Assembly (NCBI GenBank): GCA_030789695.1
Contig: JAULAV010009399.1
Span: forward strand, 1-64,000
Reading direction: 5' to 3'
Length of the DNA: 64,000 nucleotides
Origin: Scilla litardierei
Taxonomy: Eukaryota > Streptophyta > Magnoliopsida > Asparagales > Asparagaceae
Shown here: positions 1 through 9,076 of the stretch, piece by piece
Position numbering within the stretch: position 1 is the first letter of the stretch
Layout of the letters: each line of letters starts with the position of its first letter
The notes under the pieces: model-generated
What the model was told of the DNA's origin: nothing
Seen by the model: the letters and a program-made list of their open reading frames with translations, nothing else
The model's database searches: none
Translations under genes and position numbers: made by a program

Positions 1-508
1 CCTCCGACCTCCTCTTCAAACTACGACAGTTCCCTACGACCACCTCCTTCCTCCCTCTCCTCCCCAAAAGACCCGCGCCTCCACCTGTAAATGCCTCCAC
101 CCACTCTGACAACACCCAGGCCTCGACACTTCCGACCTCCCTCAGTCCTCCGTCGTCAGTGCACCACCCCGAAGACGCCGCCCTGCCACCCGGAACCGTA
201 GGCGCCACCTCCAGTCAACGTCGCCGCCGTTGTGCCATCCGTGCTCGTCGTGGTATCTACCTGCAACCCAACACCAAGAGAATGCACGCACGCACAAGTA
301 AGCTTTCACGTGAACACTACCATATGTTTAGTAATATGGTTAGTTTTATATTTGAAGTTTCATGTTAAGCATATAAGTTAGTTGTTATATTATATACATA
401 GGTTAGTTGCGGTTTGCTTTTAAATACTCAGTTTCATATTATTTATATACTTAGGTTCATATTTAGTGTTATGCTTAGGGTACACAGTTATTTATATATA
501 TATATATA
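1..508 (+). mobile_element. 5' LTR of the Tekay-like element, first segment
   Basis: Positions 1-480 match about 36804-37290 of the 3' LTR, including the C-rich leader with CCTACGACCACCTCC and the following AT-rich part. The match stops in a TA tract at about 490-508, where a Helitron terminus begins. The LTR resumes at 22304. The left part of the LTR, about 800 bp judged from the 3' copy, lies outside the window. Confidence 0.85.
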
Positions 509-651
509 CTAGTCATAACCCGTGCCCACGGGCACAGTTCAATTAAAATTTTCCACCGCGAAATTTTGGTCCCAAAAAATTATTTCTACAGCCAAAATTG
601 CACGGGAATAACAAATTAGTATAAAAATATTTAGAGACACGGAAGCCTTCA

Positions 652-1125
652 GTGTGGGCGCATTCCATGCGGAACAACAATTTGGCACGGGCGCCTTCCA
701 CGCGGAACAACAAATTCGGTGCGGACGCCTTCCACGTGGAACAACAAATTCGACGTAGAACAACAAATTATTTTCCCCAGCAAATTATTTTCTCCAGCGA
801 AATCTTTGTTTCCCAAAAAATTATTTCCACTACCAAATTTGCGCGGAACAACAAATCACCGTAAAAATAATGAGCGGCACGGGCATTGTCGGCGCGAAAC
901 AACAAATTCGGCGCCGGCGCCTTCGACCCGAAACAACAAATTCGGCGCAGACGCCTTCGACACAGAACAACAAATTCGGCACGTGCGCCTTCGGTGCCTT
1001 CGGCGCAGAACAACAAATTCGGCACGTGCGCCTTCGGCGCAGAACAACAAATTCGGCGCGGAAATTTGGCACGGAACAACAAATTCGACATGGGCGCCTT
1101 AGGCACGGAACAACAAATTAGCATA
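652..1125. repeat. Minisatellite, ~32-36 bp units with core GAACAACAAATTCGG
   Basis: About twelve copies of a unit with the core AACAACAA and a variable GCGCC-rich part, for example GGCGCCTTCGGCGCGGAACA. Spacing of the core is mostly 32-36 bp. The repeat keeps several frames open in both directions, so the 75-127-residue ORFs here are by-products and not genes. The same unit recurs at 5480-5630 in the related Helitron. Confidence 0.85.
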
Positions 1126-1239
1126 AAAGCGCCTTCGGCCACAGTTCATTCAAGATATCTCCTCAAAATATTTGTTCTCCCTTGAAATTATTCCCCCTCC
1201 AAAATTTAAACGAACAAAAATTTAGTTTTAGCACGAACG

Positions 1240-1276
1240 CCTTCCTCCGTGTACTATGTGCACGGGTAATTTCTAG
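1240..1276 (+). other. Second Helitron-type 3' terminus (plus strand)
   Basis: CCGTGTACTATGTGCACGG can form a short hairpin and is followed by GTAATTTCTAG and then T. This is the expected order for a Helitron 3' end: hairpin, short spacer, CTRR, host T. It faces right, opposite to the terminus at 509. Its own 5' end was not found, so this may be a truncated neighbour or one arm of a rearranged element. Confidence 0.45.
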
Positions 1277-2078
1277 TGATATTGCATTGAATGCATTTAT
1301 AGATATAGTTCATTCCTACAATTGTTTGAGCAACTGATGCCATATGCCTTGGGTGTCTTGTGCAGTGGACTAAAAATTAGGCGATAAGCGGTATCTTTAG
1401 CAAAGAATTTTATGATTGCATGTACTGCAAACGTTGCAATTCGACACTTGATGAGCCCTCACTTGGGTATTGGGCTCATGTTGCCAAATCCTTGATCTTT
1501 GCATGTGGCTGCAAGATTGGCTGGGGCCTTGGCGCTCATGGTTGCAGTTGTCTGAGGTACGCAAGCTACTCGATGAAAGGGAGAATGATATTGGTTTTTT
1601 GGAGAGACGGTTCGGCAAGAAGTGAGCTGTGGATTTTTTGGAGCATGATAAAAGAAAATGCTAGGTGGTACTCACCTTCAAGAAATTTTTCGTATTTTTC
1701 CAGTATAAGTTTCTGTTAATGGGAGTATATGCTTCTGTTAATGGGCGCAGACTCCTTGTTGTAACTTCAAAAAAATATTTCAACTACTTTTATGAGCATA
1801 TTCTTCTTCGATCTTAATTACTTAAACACTGCGAAATTGAGTTCTAGAATTAAAACGCAGTCCACGAAAGAAACTTGAAACTACATTAACATTTGACTTC
1901 AGCTCTCTCTAGAATCCGATGACTCGATAATATTCTATACAATTGAAAATTTGTTAGCTCGTTGGTTTTACTCCAGAAACATTGCTTGCATTGAAGAACA
2001 ACCTGCCGGTGGACTTCTCAAATTTCTTTTAAGTTTTGACCCAACTCAATCCCCAAACCAGCTCTCCGAATCAAAACC
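1277..2078. other. AT-rich interval without a recognised gene
   Basis: A 99-codon open frame at 1420-1719 starts with a CxxC pair but matches nothing I recognise and has no supporting signal. The stretch is otherwise AT-rich non-coding DNA inside the putative Helitron. Confidence 0.5.
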
Positions 2079-2276
2079 ATGCACATGAGCAACTACCATG
2101 ATCCTTCGGCCACCGAAGATGTCGAGCTCTCCGCCGAGCAATGGAGGACCGCGTCAACGTGCGTGCTGGCCTTTCTGGGAATCATGTCCCTCATCTTGTG
2201 CTATTACATATGCCACCTCTGCTCTCAAGGGAAATGTGACGGTAGGATAATGGCGGCATCAACGCTGGCGAAGTGA
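2079..2276 (+). CDS. Hypothetical 65-residue membrane protein, possibly a captured gene
   Basis: The frame opens with ATG and ends in TGA. The product has an acidic N-terminus (residues 8-22, DPSATEDVELSAEQW) and one hydrophobic segment at about residues 26-46 (VLAFLGIMSLILCYYICHL), followed by a short basic tail with cysteines. The stretch is richer in G+C than its surroundings and its third positions favour C or G, as real plant coding DNA often does. The 40 bp before the ATG are C-rich like a plant leader. I do not recognise the family. It could be a short host gene, a captured exon or chance. Confidence 0.35.
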   Translation: MHMSNYHDPSATEDVELSAEQWRTASTCVLAFLGIMSLILCYYICHLCSQGKCDGRIMAASTLAK

Positions 2277-2937
2277 CGCGCTAATAAGCTCAAACCCGAG
2301 GTTCTTGAAGTGTTGCCAATCTTTGTATACGACGCAGCGTTAAGGGGTCGAGAAGAGGAGAAGTGAGCTGTGAATTTTTCACATTAAAGGATAGCGTAAG
2401 AATTTTTCACAGTCTTGATGGAGAAATAAATAATTGTAATTTAAGAACTAAAATGCAAAATATGGACATCTAGCTAAAACAGAAATAGAATAAACAATGA
2501 AAAAGGAGAGAGAAATATTGCGCCAAGAATCTCCTCCGCATGGTGCATGGGGAACATGGTGCACGTGGTGACATGCATATGAGTCTGACTTCGTATGCAT
2601 CATCTCCTTGCTTTGTTTACTTCCTTCCTCATAGATCAAATAAATTCACAAAAGAACGAATGTCGATACAAATACGTAATTAGCTACCACAATGTCCATG
2701 TATATATACATATACAGGTGCTATAACCAGGAGCTAGCAATTATATTTATAGGAATAGCATGGAAAGAGAGAGATGTAAAAAAATAACTAGGGTTGCTAT
2801 GCTAGTACATGCTCACTCAGGATTGAGTTGAAAGTACATCCTAATACATGCTCACTCAGGATTATCTTGAGGAAGAGATTGCAAGATTTATTTATTGGAT
2901 CTCTTATCTTTCTGATAATCATTTGCTACTTGTCAGG

Positions 2938-2966
2938 GACACACACACACACACACACAGACACAG

Positions 2967-3038
<72 letters not shown>
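2938..3038. repeat. Compound microsatellite (AC)n (ACACAG)n (AG)n
   Basis: About 24 bp of alternating CA, a short ACACAG transition and about 68 bp of AG. ORFs reading HTHTH and RERERE across it are artefacts of the repeat. Confidence 0.95.
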
Positions 3039-3042
<4 letters not shown>

Positions 3043-3162
3043 TAATAGGTGTTGGATGAGATTGATCACAGTTTGATTAGTAACTGTATTAGTTGCATTC
3101 AATGTAATAGGTGTTGGCTGGGATTGATCACAGTTTGATTATTAACGATATTAGTTGCATTC
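3039..3162. repeat. Tandem dimer of a 62-bp unit
   Basis: 3039-3100 and 3101-3162 both begin AATGTAATAGGTGTTGG and end TTAGTTGCATTC, with a handful of substitutions between them. The dimer directly abuts the AG microsatellite. Confidence 0.9.
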
Positions 3163-3914
3163 ATCATTAAATAATGGAAATTATGTGTTGAAATGGACTC
3201 ATTCATTAAATAAGATCAGCAATGACATAGAAAAAAATTGTCATAGCACATACTTTTCAAAAATATTGCCATAGCATATACTTTTCTTAGTTCATTTACT
3301 CCAAAGAGCACAAATATTCAGGCCGTTTCCATTACATGGGTTAGTTATGCAGTTTTAACTTGCAAAGAAAACTGAGAACTGGTGTGTATATATATATATA
3401 TATATAGACATATCAATATATATTGATTGCATTAGATTTCTCCAAGAGATTCTTCTAATTTGGAAAAGATTTCATTCAGTAAGAGAAGCGACAGACTCCA
3501 TTTATCATTGATCTCTTGCCTAATACATAAATAGAACCCCATAATTTGAAACAGTGAAGGAATCAAATCCATCTGGTTAATGTAAAACGGACCATTTTCC
3601 TAAGAGAAGCAAAAAAACAAAACACCATATTTTTCACACATGAAAGAAGAATTCAATTAATCAGAACACCCTTGTTTTCTTTCTTTTTTTGCTTAGTAAA
3701 AACCAAGAATTTCAATGAATCTATCAGCATATTGCAACAACAATAAAATTGAAAAAAAAACATTTTTGATTTTTTTGGTCTGAAAGGCACAGTTTTGAAT
3801 TGATAAGAATTATTAGAAATTCTTCAAAAATAAGGTATAATTGTAAGACAGACTTTAAAAATGATCAACAGAAAGAAAGAAAGAAAGAGCAGAAGAAAAG
3901 AAAAATACCAGGGG

Positions 3915-4790
3915 AGCACCAGAACGCCGACGTCCTTGTAGGCACACACCTTGCACTTCCTCCGGCGCCCCTCTGCCGTTGCCGCCATCTTAGCAGCATG
4001 AATGAGCGTCGTCGACCATTAACAGGAGTCTGCCCCTCAACCTTTCCTATTAACAGGAGTCTGCGCCCATTCATGCCGTTCCGTCGATGTTAATAGGAGT
4101 CTGCGCCCATTCATGCCCTCAACGCTTCTGTTAATAGGAGTCTGCCCCTCAGCCTTTCCTCATCCCCTTCGAAGCAGCATGAATGAGCGTCGTCAGCCAG
4201 AAATGTCGTTCCGTCGATGTCACCGTAGCCTTCGTTGGCCTGAACTGCGTTGACGGTGTTTTGAAGCAGGTCCTGCTCCAAGCTCGACCAGAGGCTCGAA
4301 ACAATGGTCGTGTTGCTCTTGGCGACATTGAACGAGGTCTGATTCTCTGTGCTCATCTGCCTAACTTTCTCCTCGAGCTCTTTGGCTCGTGTTCTCGAGT
4401 TTAGTTTTCCTTCTCATTGAGCTTCCTCGGGACATGGTGTTCGAGTACAGAGATCAGACTCCTGCAATGCCTTTTTTGAGCTTGCTCGAGTCCCACTCGA
4501 AGCCTCAAGGACATAGAAAGACATTTGACGTAACGGGGGAAGAAGAAGAAACATGGCAGCCGCTGGTGGAAGTTCCGGCCGAATTGCTTCTTTGATCCAG
4601 AGGCGATGCACGTCAGGTCACTCTGATGGCCACTGATGGCCGTCTCGTTGTTGTTGATGCCACCGAAGATGAGAGGAGAGATACCGCCATGATTGAGAGA
4701 AGACCCAAGAAGCTGATTCTGGTTGTTGTTGATGCTGTCACGGCCTTGAAACATCAGGAGCTCGTCCAACAAACTGCTACTCTGAATCAT
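3915..4790 (-). pseudogene. BOI-related RING E3 ubiquitin ligase fragment, truncated inside the RING
   Basis: Minus-strand gene fragment, colinear with plant BOI/BRG E3 ligases. From ATG at 4790 the frame reads SSLLDELLMFQG and NNNQNQLL, then an SLRLRVGLEQAQKR stretch where these proteins have their basic/coiled region. A frameshift near 4400 leads into AKELEEKVRQMSTENQ (coiled coil), SLWSSLEQDLLQ and ADDAHSCCFEGDEE, the acidic linker before the RING. The RING begins near 3975 as KCKVCAYKDVGVLVLP, the first CxxC and the VLLLPC-like strand of this family, and breaks off before the remaining zinc ligands. Upstream, 4795-5060 resembles the gene's leader. BOI-type ligases ubiquitinate regulators of stress and growth; this copy cannot fold a RING. 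It lies in the same direction as the putative Helitron, as captured genes often do. Family assignment is from memory of its motifs. Confidence 0.7.
4014..4160. repeat. Short tandem repeat inside the BOI-like fragment
   Basis: Four copies of TTAAYAGGAGTCTGC at 30-70 bp spacing, with accompanying CATTCATGCC and CCTCAACCTTTCCT blocks. They lie between the acidic linker and the RING start of the pseudogene, so they expand a linker or former intron. The repeat contributes to disruption of the reading frame. Confidence 0.7.
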
Positions 4791-5335
4791 GAGAATTTAA
4801 TTAAAAACAATAGATTTAGATTTAGGAAACTAAAGGGATGCAAACGATGATGGCAACGATAAAAAGAAGAGAATCAAATGTGAAAGAATCGGTCAGAGAA
4901 ATGGAAAAAATTGCTTGGAAGCTGAGAAGCCGTTCCTTTTGCTGAGTGATTGGGCGGCTTGAGCTAGTGGGACGTTTCAAGCTCATAACTGTATCGTGAT
5001 GTTGACCTGACCGAACCCTCCTTAGGAAAGCACACCAAAAAGAAAGATAACCCATCTACAAACCCTCTCTCTTTCTATTTGGCCCCACTTCAATTCCTGT
5101 GCTTTTCATCCAAAACTGTTCGGTTTCCCATCGTTAACTTTCAATTTTTCAGATCCATCCAAAACGAATTCCTCCAAAAATACAAATTTTTCTCCCAACA
5201 AAGTCTTATCTCAACCGTTGATTCATCAAGATTAAATCTCAGCCGTTTTTCTATCAACCCCTTTGTCCTAGTCAGCTTGTCCTAGTCAGCCCTAGGATTC
5301 AAAAATTGCTGTCAAATGTATAATATATATATATA

Positions 5336-6057
5336 CTAGTCATAACCCGTGCCCGCGGGCACGGTTCATTGAAGGATTTTCCCCGCGAAATCTTTGCTCC
5401 CCGAAAAATTATTTCCACAACCAAAATTTAACAGAACAATAAATTAGTGTAAAAATATTTAGCGGCACGGGCACCTTCGGCACGGGCGCATTCGACGTGG
5501 AACAACAAATTCGATGCAGGCGCGTTCGGCGCGGAACAACAAATTCGGCGTCGAATAACAAATTTGATGCACGTGCCTTAGCGTAAAAAAATTTAGTGGG
5601 CGCCTTTGGCGCGGAACAACAAACTTCATTGTTTTTTACGCTAATTTGTTGTTCCGCTAAATTGTTTTACGCTAAATTTTTTATTTTGTTTAATTTAATG
5701 GATCATGCTTCTTCATAATCTTTTCCAATGCATTTTAATTTCAAAGTTTATGTTTCCAAAGCACTTTTCCCCTAAATTTAATCTCTACAATCTTTCCCAA
5801 TGTACTTTTAATTTCAAAGTTTAGGTTTCCAAGGCAATTTTCCTCCAAATTTAATCTCCACAATCTTTCCCACGACATTTCTAATTTCAAAGGTTTGGTT
5901 CCCAAGACACTTTTTCCACCAAAATTTAAGTTTTCCCACTAAAATTTTCACAAATTCCAATCTCAACCATTGATTTACCAAGATCAAATCTCAGCCACTC
6001 TTTATCTTGTCCTAGTCTGCCCTAGAATTCAAAAAACGTTGTCAAATGTATAATAGA
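5336..6057 (-). mobile_element. Complete non-autonomous Helitron, 722 bp, minus strand
   Basis: Minus-strand 5' end is TCTATTATACATTTGACA preceded by host A (plus positions 6056-6058). The 3' end is hairpin CCGTGCCCGCGGGCACGG, spacer, then CTAG followed by host T (5335-5339). Insertion between A and T in a TA-rich site without target duplication is the Helitron pattern. It carries three copies of the AACAACAA minisatellite and a large palindrome at 5581-5672. It has no coding capacity. Confidence 0.75.
5581..5672. repeat. Large imperfect palindrome within a Helitron
   Basis: Outer arms GCGTAAAAAAATTTAG (5581-5596) and CTAAATTGTTTTACGC (5657-5672) pair with one mismatch. Inner arms GCGGAACAACAAA (5611-5623) and TTTGTTGTTCCGC (5645-5657) pair perfectly around a 21-nt loop. 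It looks like an inverted duplication of the local minisatellite unit. Confidence 0.8.
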
Positions 6058-6128
6058 TATATATACACCATATATGTATATACTATATATTATATTATAT
6101 ATATATATACCATATATTATATATATAT

Positions 6129-6864
6129 ATAGTCATAACCTGTGACCATAGGTCACGGTGCAGTCAAAATATTTCCTCAAAAAAATTTCTATCCATTCAA
6201 AATTTCTCCCCCTAAAAATTTTACAGTCTCAGTCAAAACATCATACCCCTAAAATTCAACTCCATTCAAAATCACCCCCCCCCCCAAAAAAAAATTGCAA
6301 TAACTTTCATAATATCCCCCATCAAATTGTTTAACCATAGTCTAAATAAAATTTACTTCCCAGATAGAATTTAGGTCCTGGAAAAAATTTAGTTCACCCA
6401 AAATTTTGTTCTCTCCAGATTTAGTTCTCACCAAAATTTAAAATTTTTGTTTTCCAAAATTTAGTTTTTTTTCCACATTTAGTTCTCAGCAAAATTTTAA
6501 ATTATAAACTACCCCTCAAAATGTAGTTACCTTCAGAAATGGTTCCCACCAAAATTTAAAATATTAGTTCCCCTAAAATTTTGTTCCCTCCATCTTTATT
6601 TTCCCCCAAAATTATCAGTTCTCCCCAAAGAATTCAGTTCACCCAAAAACATTAGTCCATCAAAAATTTAAAATTTTGATTCCACTAAAATTTACTTTCT
6701 TTGAGATTTACTTCCTCCCAAATTTTAGGATTTTCCCCTAAAATTTTCACAAACTCTAATTCTAACTATTGATTCCTCAAGATTCAGGCATAGGTGTCCT
6801 TCTACCCATTCTTTTGTCCTAGCTAGTAAACCAATTCAAAAACATCACTCAATTGTATAATAGA
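6129..6864 (-). mobile_element. Non-autonomous Helitron, 736 bp, minus strand, degraded 3' end
   Basis: The right (5') end on the minus strand reads TCTATTATACAATTGAGTG after host A at 6865. The left end has the hairpin TGTGACCATAGGTCACGG and TCATAACC of the family, but CTAG has become ATAG next to the TA tract (6129-6132). The interior is AT-rich with many CCCCAAAATTTA-like runs and no open frame. Confidence 0.65.
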
Positions 6865-8038
6865 TGGACAATTTTAAACTACATTGTCCAAATAAGGAGA
6901 TGCAAATCTTAAATATTTGGCATTTATATTTTTGGGCAAATGGTTTTTAGAATCAATAGAAGGCTCTAATGTATGCTTGGATGGTTTGGGACTTTAAGCT
7001 ACTTCATAGAGGATGGAATGCATATGGAAATGACAAAGCTTTATTTATATCTCCTTCCGACAGGAAGAAAATAACTCATGGAGCGAAGTGTGAAATAGCA
7101 TGGTCTGAAACAATATTTAAGTAGTTATGCGATTAGTTTGTGGCATTGGTAAAGAGTCACATATAGGAACTTGAATGAATTTTCTACAAAAGGATATGTG
7201 ATCCAAGAGGAATTGACAAAAGAATGCACCAAGGTGGAAAATCCATATTAATAAATGCAAACATTTAATGAATAACCAATGGTACAAAGAAAACATTAGT
7301 ATCGTTACAATATAATCAAGCCAACTGTATCCTTCTTACAGGAAAGGCCAACTGAAACGCCAACTGTATCCTTCTTACAGGACAGTGTCGACTCTTTTTA
7401 TTGTAGTTTTGACTTCAACTGCTCATTAAAAGGACTGTGATACATGGACAATGTCAGCTCATTAGAAGGACATGGATAACAATTAATGTTTCTTTTTAAA
7501 AAAATCACTTAAATTGTTGGCTTTTGTATTAGATTTGTATTTTTGTTGAATTCACAATTTTCTTCATCCAACTTCAAGTATTTTAGTATGTAAATTGTTA
7601 CTATTAGAGTTTTAATGTAATTTTTCCTGGTCCTCAAATTCTTAATAATGTGCATAACCAGTATAGAGGGAAAAATAGTCATTTTTCTACACACCCTTTT
7701 GTCGTAATCAACAAACGCATTCAAAAACTTCCCTCAATTGTATAATAAGCAAACCCAAAAGTGCATCCCCAAAATAGACCCAGAAGTACATCTCATCCCC
7801 CAAAATAGACCTAGAAGTGCATCCCTCAAGATTCAAAAACATCATATATTTCTTAGTTAATATTTTCAAACCAACCTGTGCATTCCCCAAAATAACAAAC
7901 AACCATATCAGTAATTTAAACATGAATCAAAAACAGAAAACAGATATTTGAACAAAAAGAAAAGAAAATTGGAACCCAAAGACCAGTCCTCATTGAAATT
8001 GGCTCACAATTGAAATAGGCTCACAATTAAGGCAAATA
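6865..8038. other. AT-rich interval, no gene seen
   Basis: No recognised coding sequence. A short direct repeat GCCAACTGTATCCTTCTTAC occurs at about 7319 and 7361. At 7700-7747 a degraded Helitron 5' end (CCTCAATTGTATAATA, minus orientation) begins a block that is repeated at 9437-9620. Confidence 0.5.
7732..7960. repeat. Left copy of a dispersed duplication (right copy 9437-9620)
   Basis: Both copies share TCAATTGTATAATAAG, GTGCATTCCCCAAAATAACA and an ACATGAATCAA...GAAAACAGA stretch in the same order, about 1.7 kb apart. The left copy contains extra CCCCAAAATAGACC units. Confidence 0.7.
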
Positions 8039-8120
8039 TAGAGTGCAACTAAGCAGAAGCAACAATCAAACAAAAAACTCAACAAAGATTAAAAAATTAC
8101 ACCTAACTCAATATTTATTC
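8039..8120. repeat. 82-bp direct repeat, left copy (right copy 8995-9076)
   Basis: Starts TAGAGTGCAACTAAGCAG and ends CAATATTTATTC in both copies, with a single T/C difference. The two copies directly abut the two edges of the LTR-like block at 8121-8994. Confidence 0.9.
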
Positions 8121-8994
8121 TGTTTCAGAGTGTTTTCTCACTACAAAAGCGTTGACCGTGGACTACCCGGTCAACGTGGTCAAGGGGCCGACTTGGGTCT
8201 CTCGGGTGCGTCGAGTTAGCGCAGACACGGCGCGAATCGGAGTTGCGGATGACGTGGAGCGCGTCGGCTGGGCCGAATCTGGATCCTCGGCCGCAAGGGG
8301 GGCGAGGGGAAGCCTCGGCCCGGTGTGAGAGGCTCGGCCTCGGATGGTCGGACGACGAGGGGAAGCCTCCGCTCGGATGGGTGCGCTCGGCCTCGGTCTC
8401 TCCTGGCGTCGAGGGGTGGCCTCGACAGAGCGACTACCTTCTGGTGGTGGAGACGAACGGGCTCGGGGACGAGGGCGCTCGGCTCCAGCCGTGATGACGC
8501 TGAGGGGTAGCCTCGGCGCCGCGGGGTCTCCTGGACCTGAATGGACGAAAGAGCTCATCAGGGGGGTCAGACCTTGGTTCCGACCAAATACCCCTCCGAT
8601 GCCAAAGTCAGATCTTGTCTGAGGGATGCTGCGGTGGGATCGGGCTCGGTTCACGGAGAGACCGAGCCCCCATCCTCGAGCCGAGCTATGGAGGAGAAAT
8701 ATGTAAAGGCGGAAGAAGGTGTGAGATGGAGTTGGTGATACCTCCGTTGTAGATCGTGAAGCCCCCCTTGGCGATGATGACCATCCTCCCCTCATATAGG
8801 TGACTCGTACTCATAATGTGCCATGATGTGACATCATGGCCATCATTCATGGGGACGTGCAAATGTGGGAAGTCTTGACCTCCACTAATTGCGCCCATCT
8901 TGATGAGGAGATGAATGTCCTGAAGGTGGCCATGATGGCTGGAGTGATGGACTCGGTCGGTTGCCATATTTGGCGGGCCTTGATGGCTGGAGAG
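8121..8994 (-). mobile_element. Truncated LTR related to the Tat-type LTR at 26 kb
   Basis: Begins TGTTTCAGAGTG and shares, in order, the GGTCAACGTGGTCA, GAGGGGTAGCCTCGGC, CGGACCTTGGTTCCGACC-like and ATGGAGGAGAAATAT segments with the LTR at 26016-27128. It stops in the part that corresponds to about 26870, so the last ~250 bp are missing. Read on the minus strand, as for that element, the outer 3' terminus (ending AAACA) is intact and the 5' terminus is lost. It is GC-rich against AT-rich flanks. ORFs on either strand here follow the repeat and are not genes. Confidence 0.75.
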
Positions 8995-9076
8995 TAGAGT
9001 GCAACTAAGCAGAAGCAACAATCAAACAAAAAACTCAACAAAGATTAAAAAATTACACCCAACTCAATATTTATTC

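Larger units (their letters stand above)
509..5325 (-). mobile_element. Putative non-autonomous Helitron (minus strand) with captured gene DNA
   Basis: The left edge reads CTAGTCATAACCCGTGCCC. On the minus strand this is a Helitron 3' end: a GC-rich hairpin (GTGCCCGTGGGCAC), a short spacer, then CTAG followed by host T. The right edge at about 5285-5325 matches the 5' subterminal sequence of the neighbouring Helitron at 5336-6057 (AAATGTATAATA preceded by GATTCAAAAA). The terminal TC is blurred by TA repeats. If both ends belong together the element is about 4.8 kb and carries a minisatellite next to its 3' end and a BOI-like gene fragment in its own orientation. No Rep/helicase is visible. 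Pairing of these two ends is inference, because another Helitron-type 3' end lies at 1261-1276. Confidence 0.55.

Noticed and set aside
719..1185. Overlapping ORFs of 64-127 residues on both strands
   Set aside because: They all run through the AACAACAA minisatellite and exist in several frames at once; none has protein-like character outside the repeat.
1420..1719. 99-codon ORF with a CxxC pair, and a shifted frame reading SEVRKLLDERENDIGFLERR
   Set aside because: The coiled-coil-like piece is in another frame without start or splice support; no family recognised, so neither is called a gene.
8163..8795. 210-codon minus ORF and several plus ORFs
   Set aside because: They lie in the truncated Tat-type LTR; matching ORFs occur at the corresponding places of the LTRs at 26 and 32 kb, so they reflect LTR composition.
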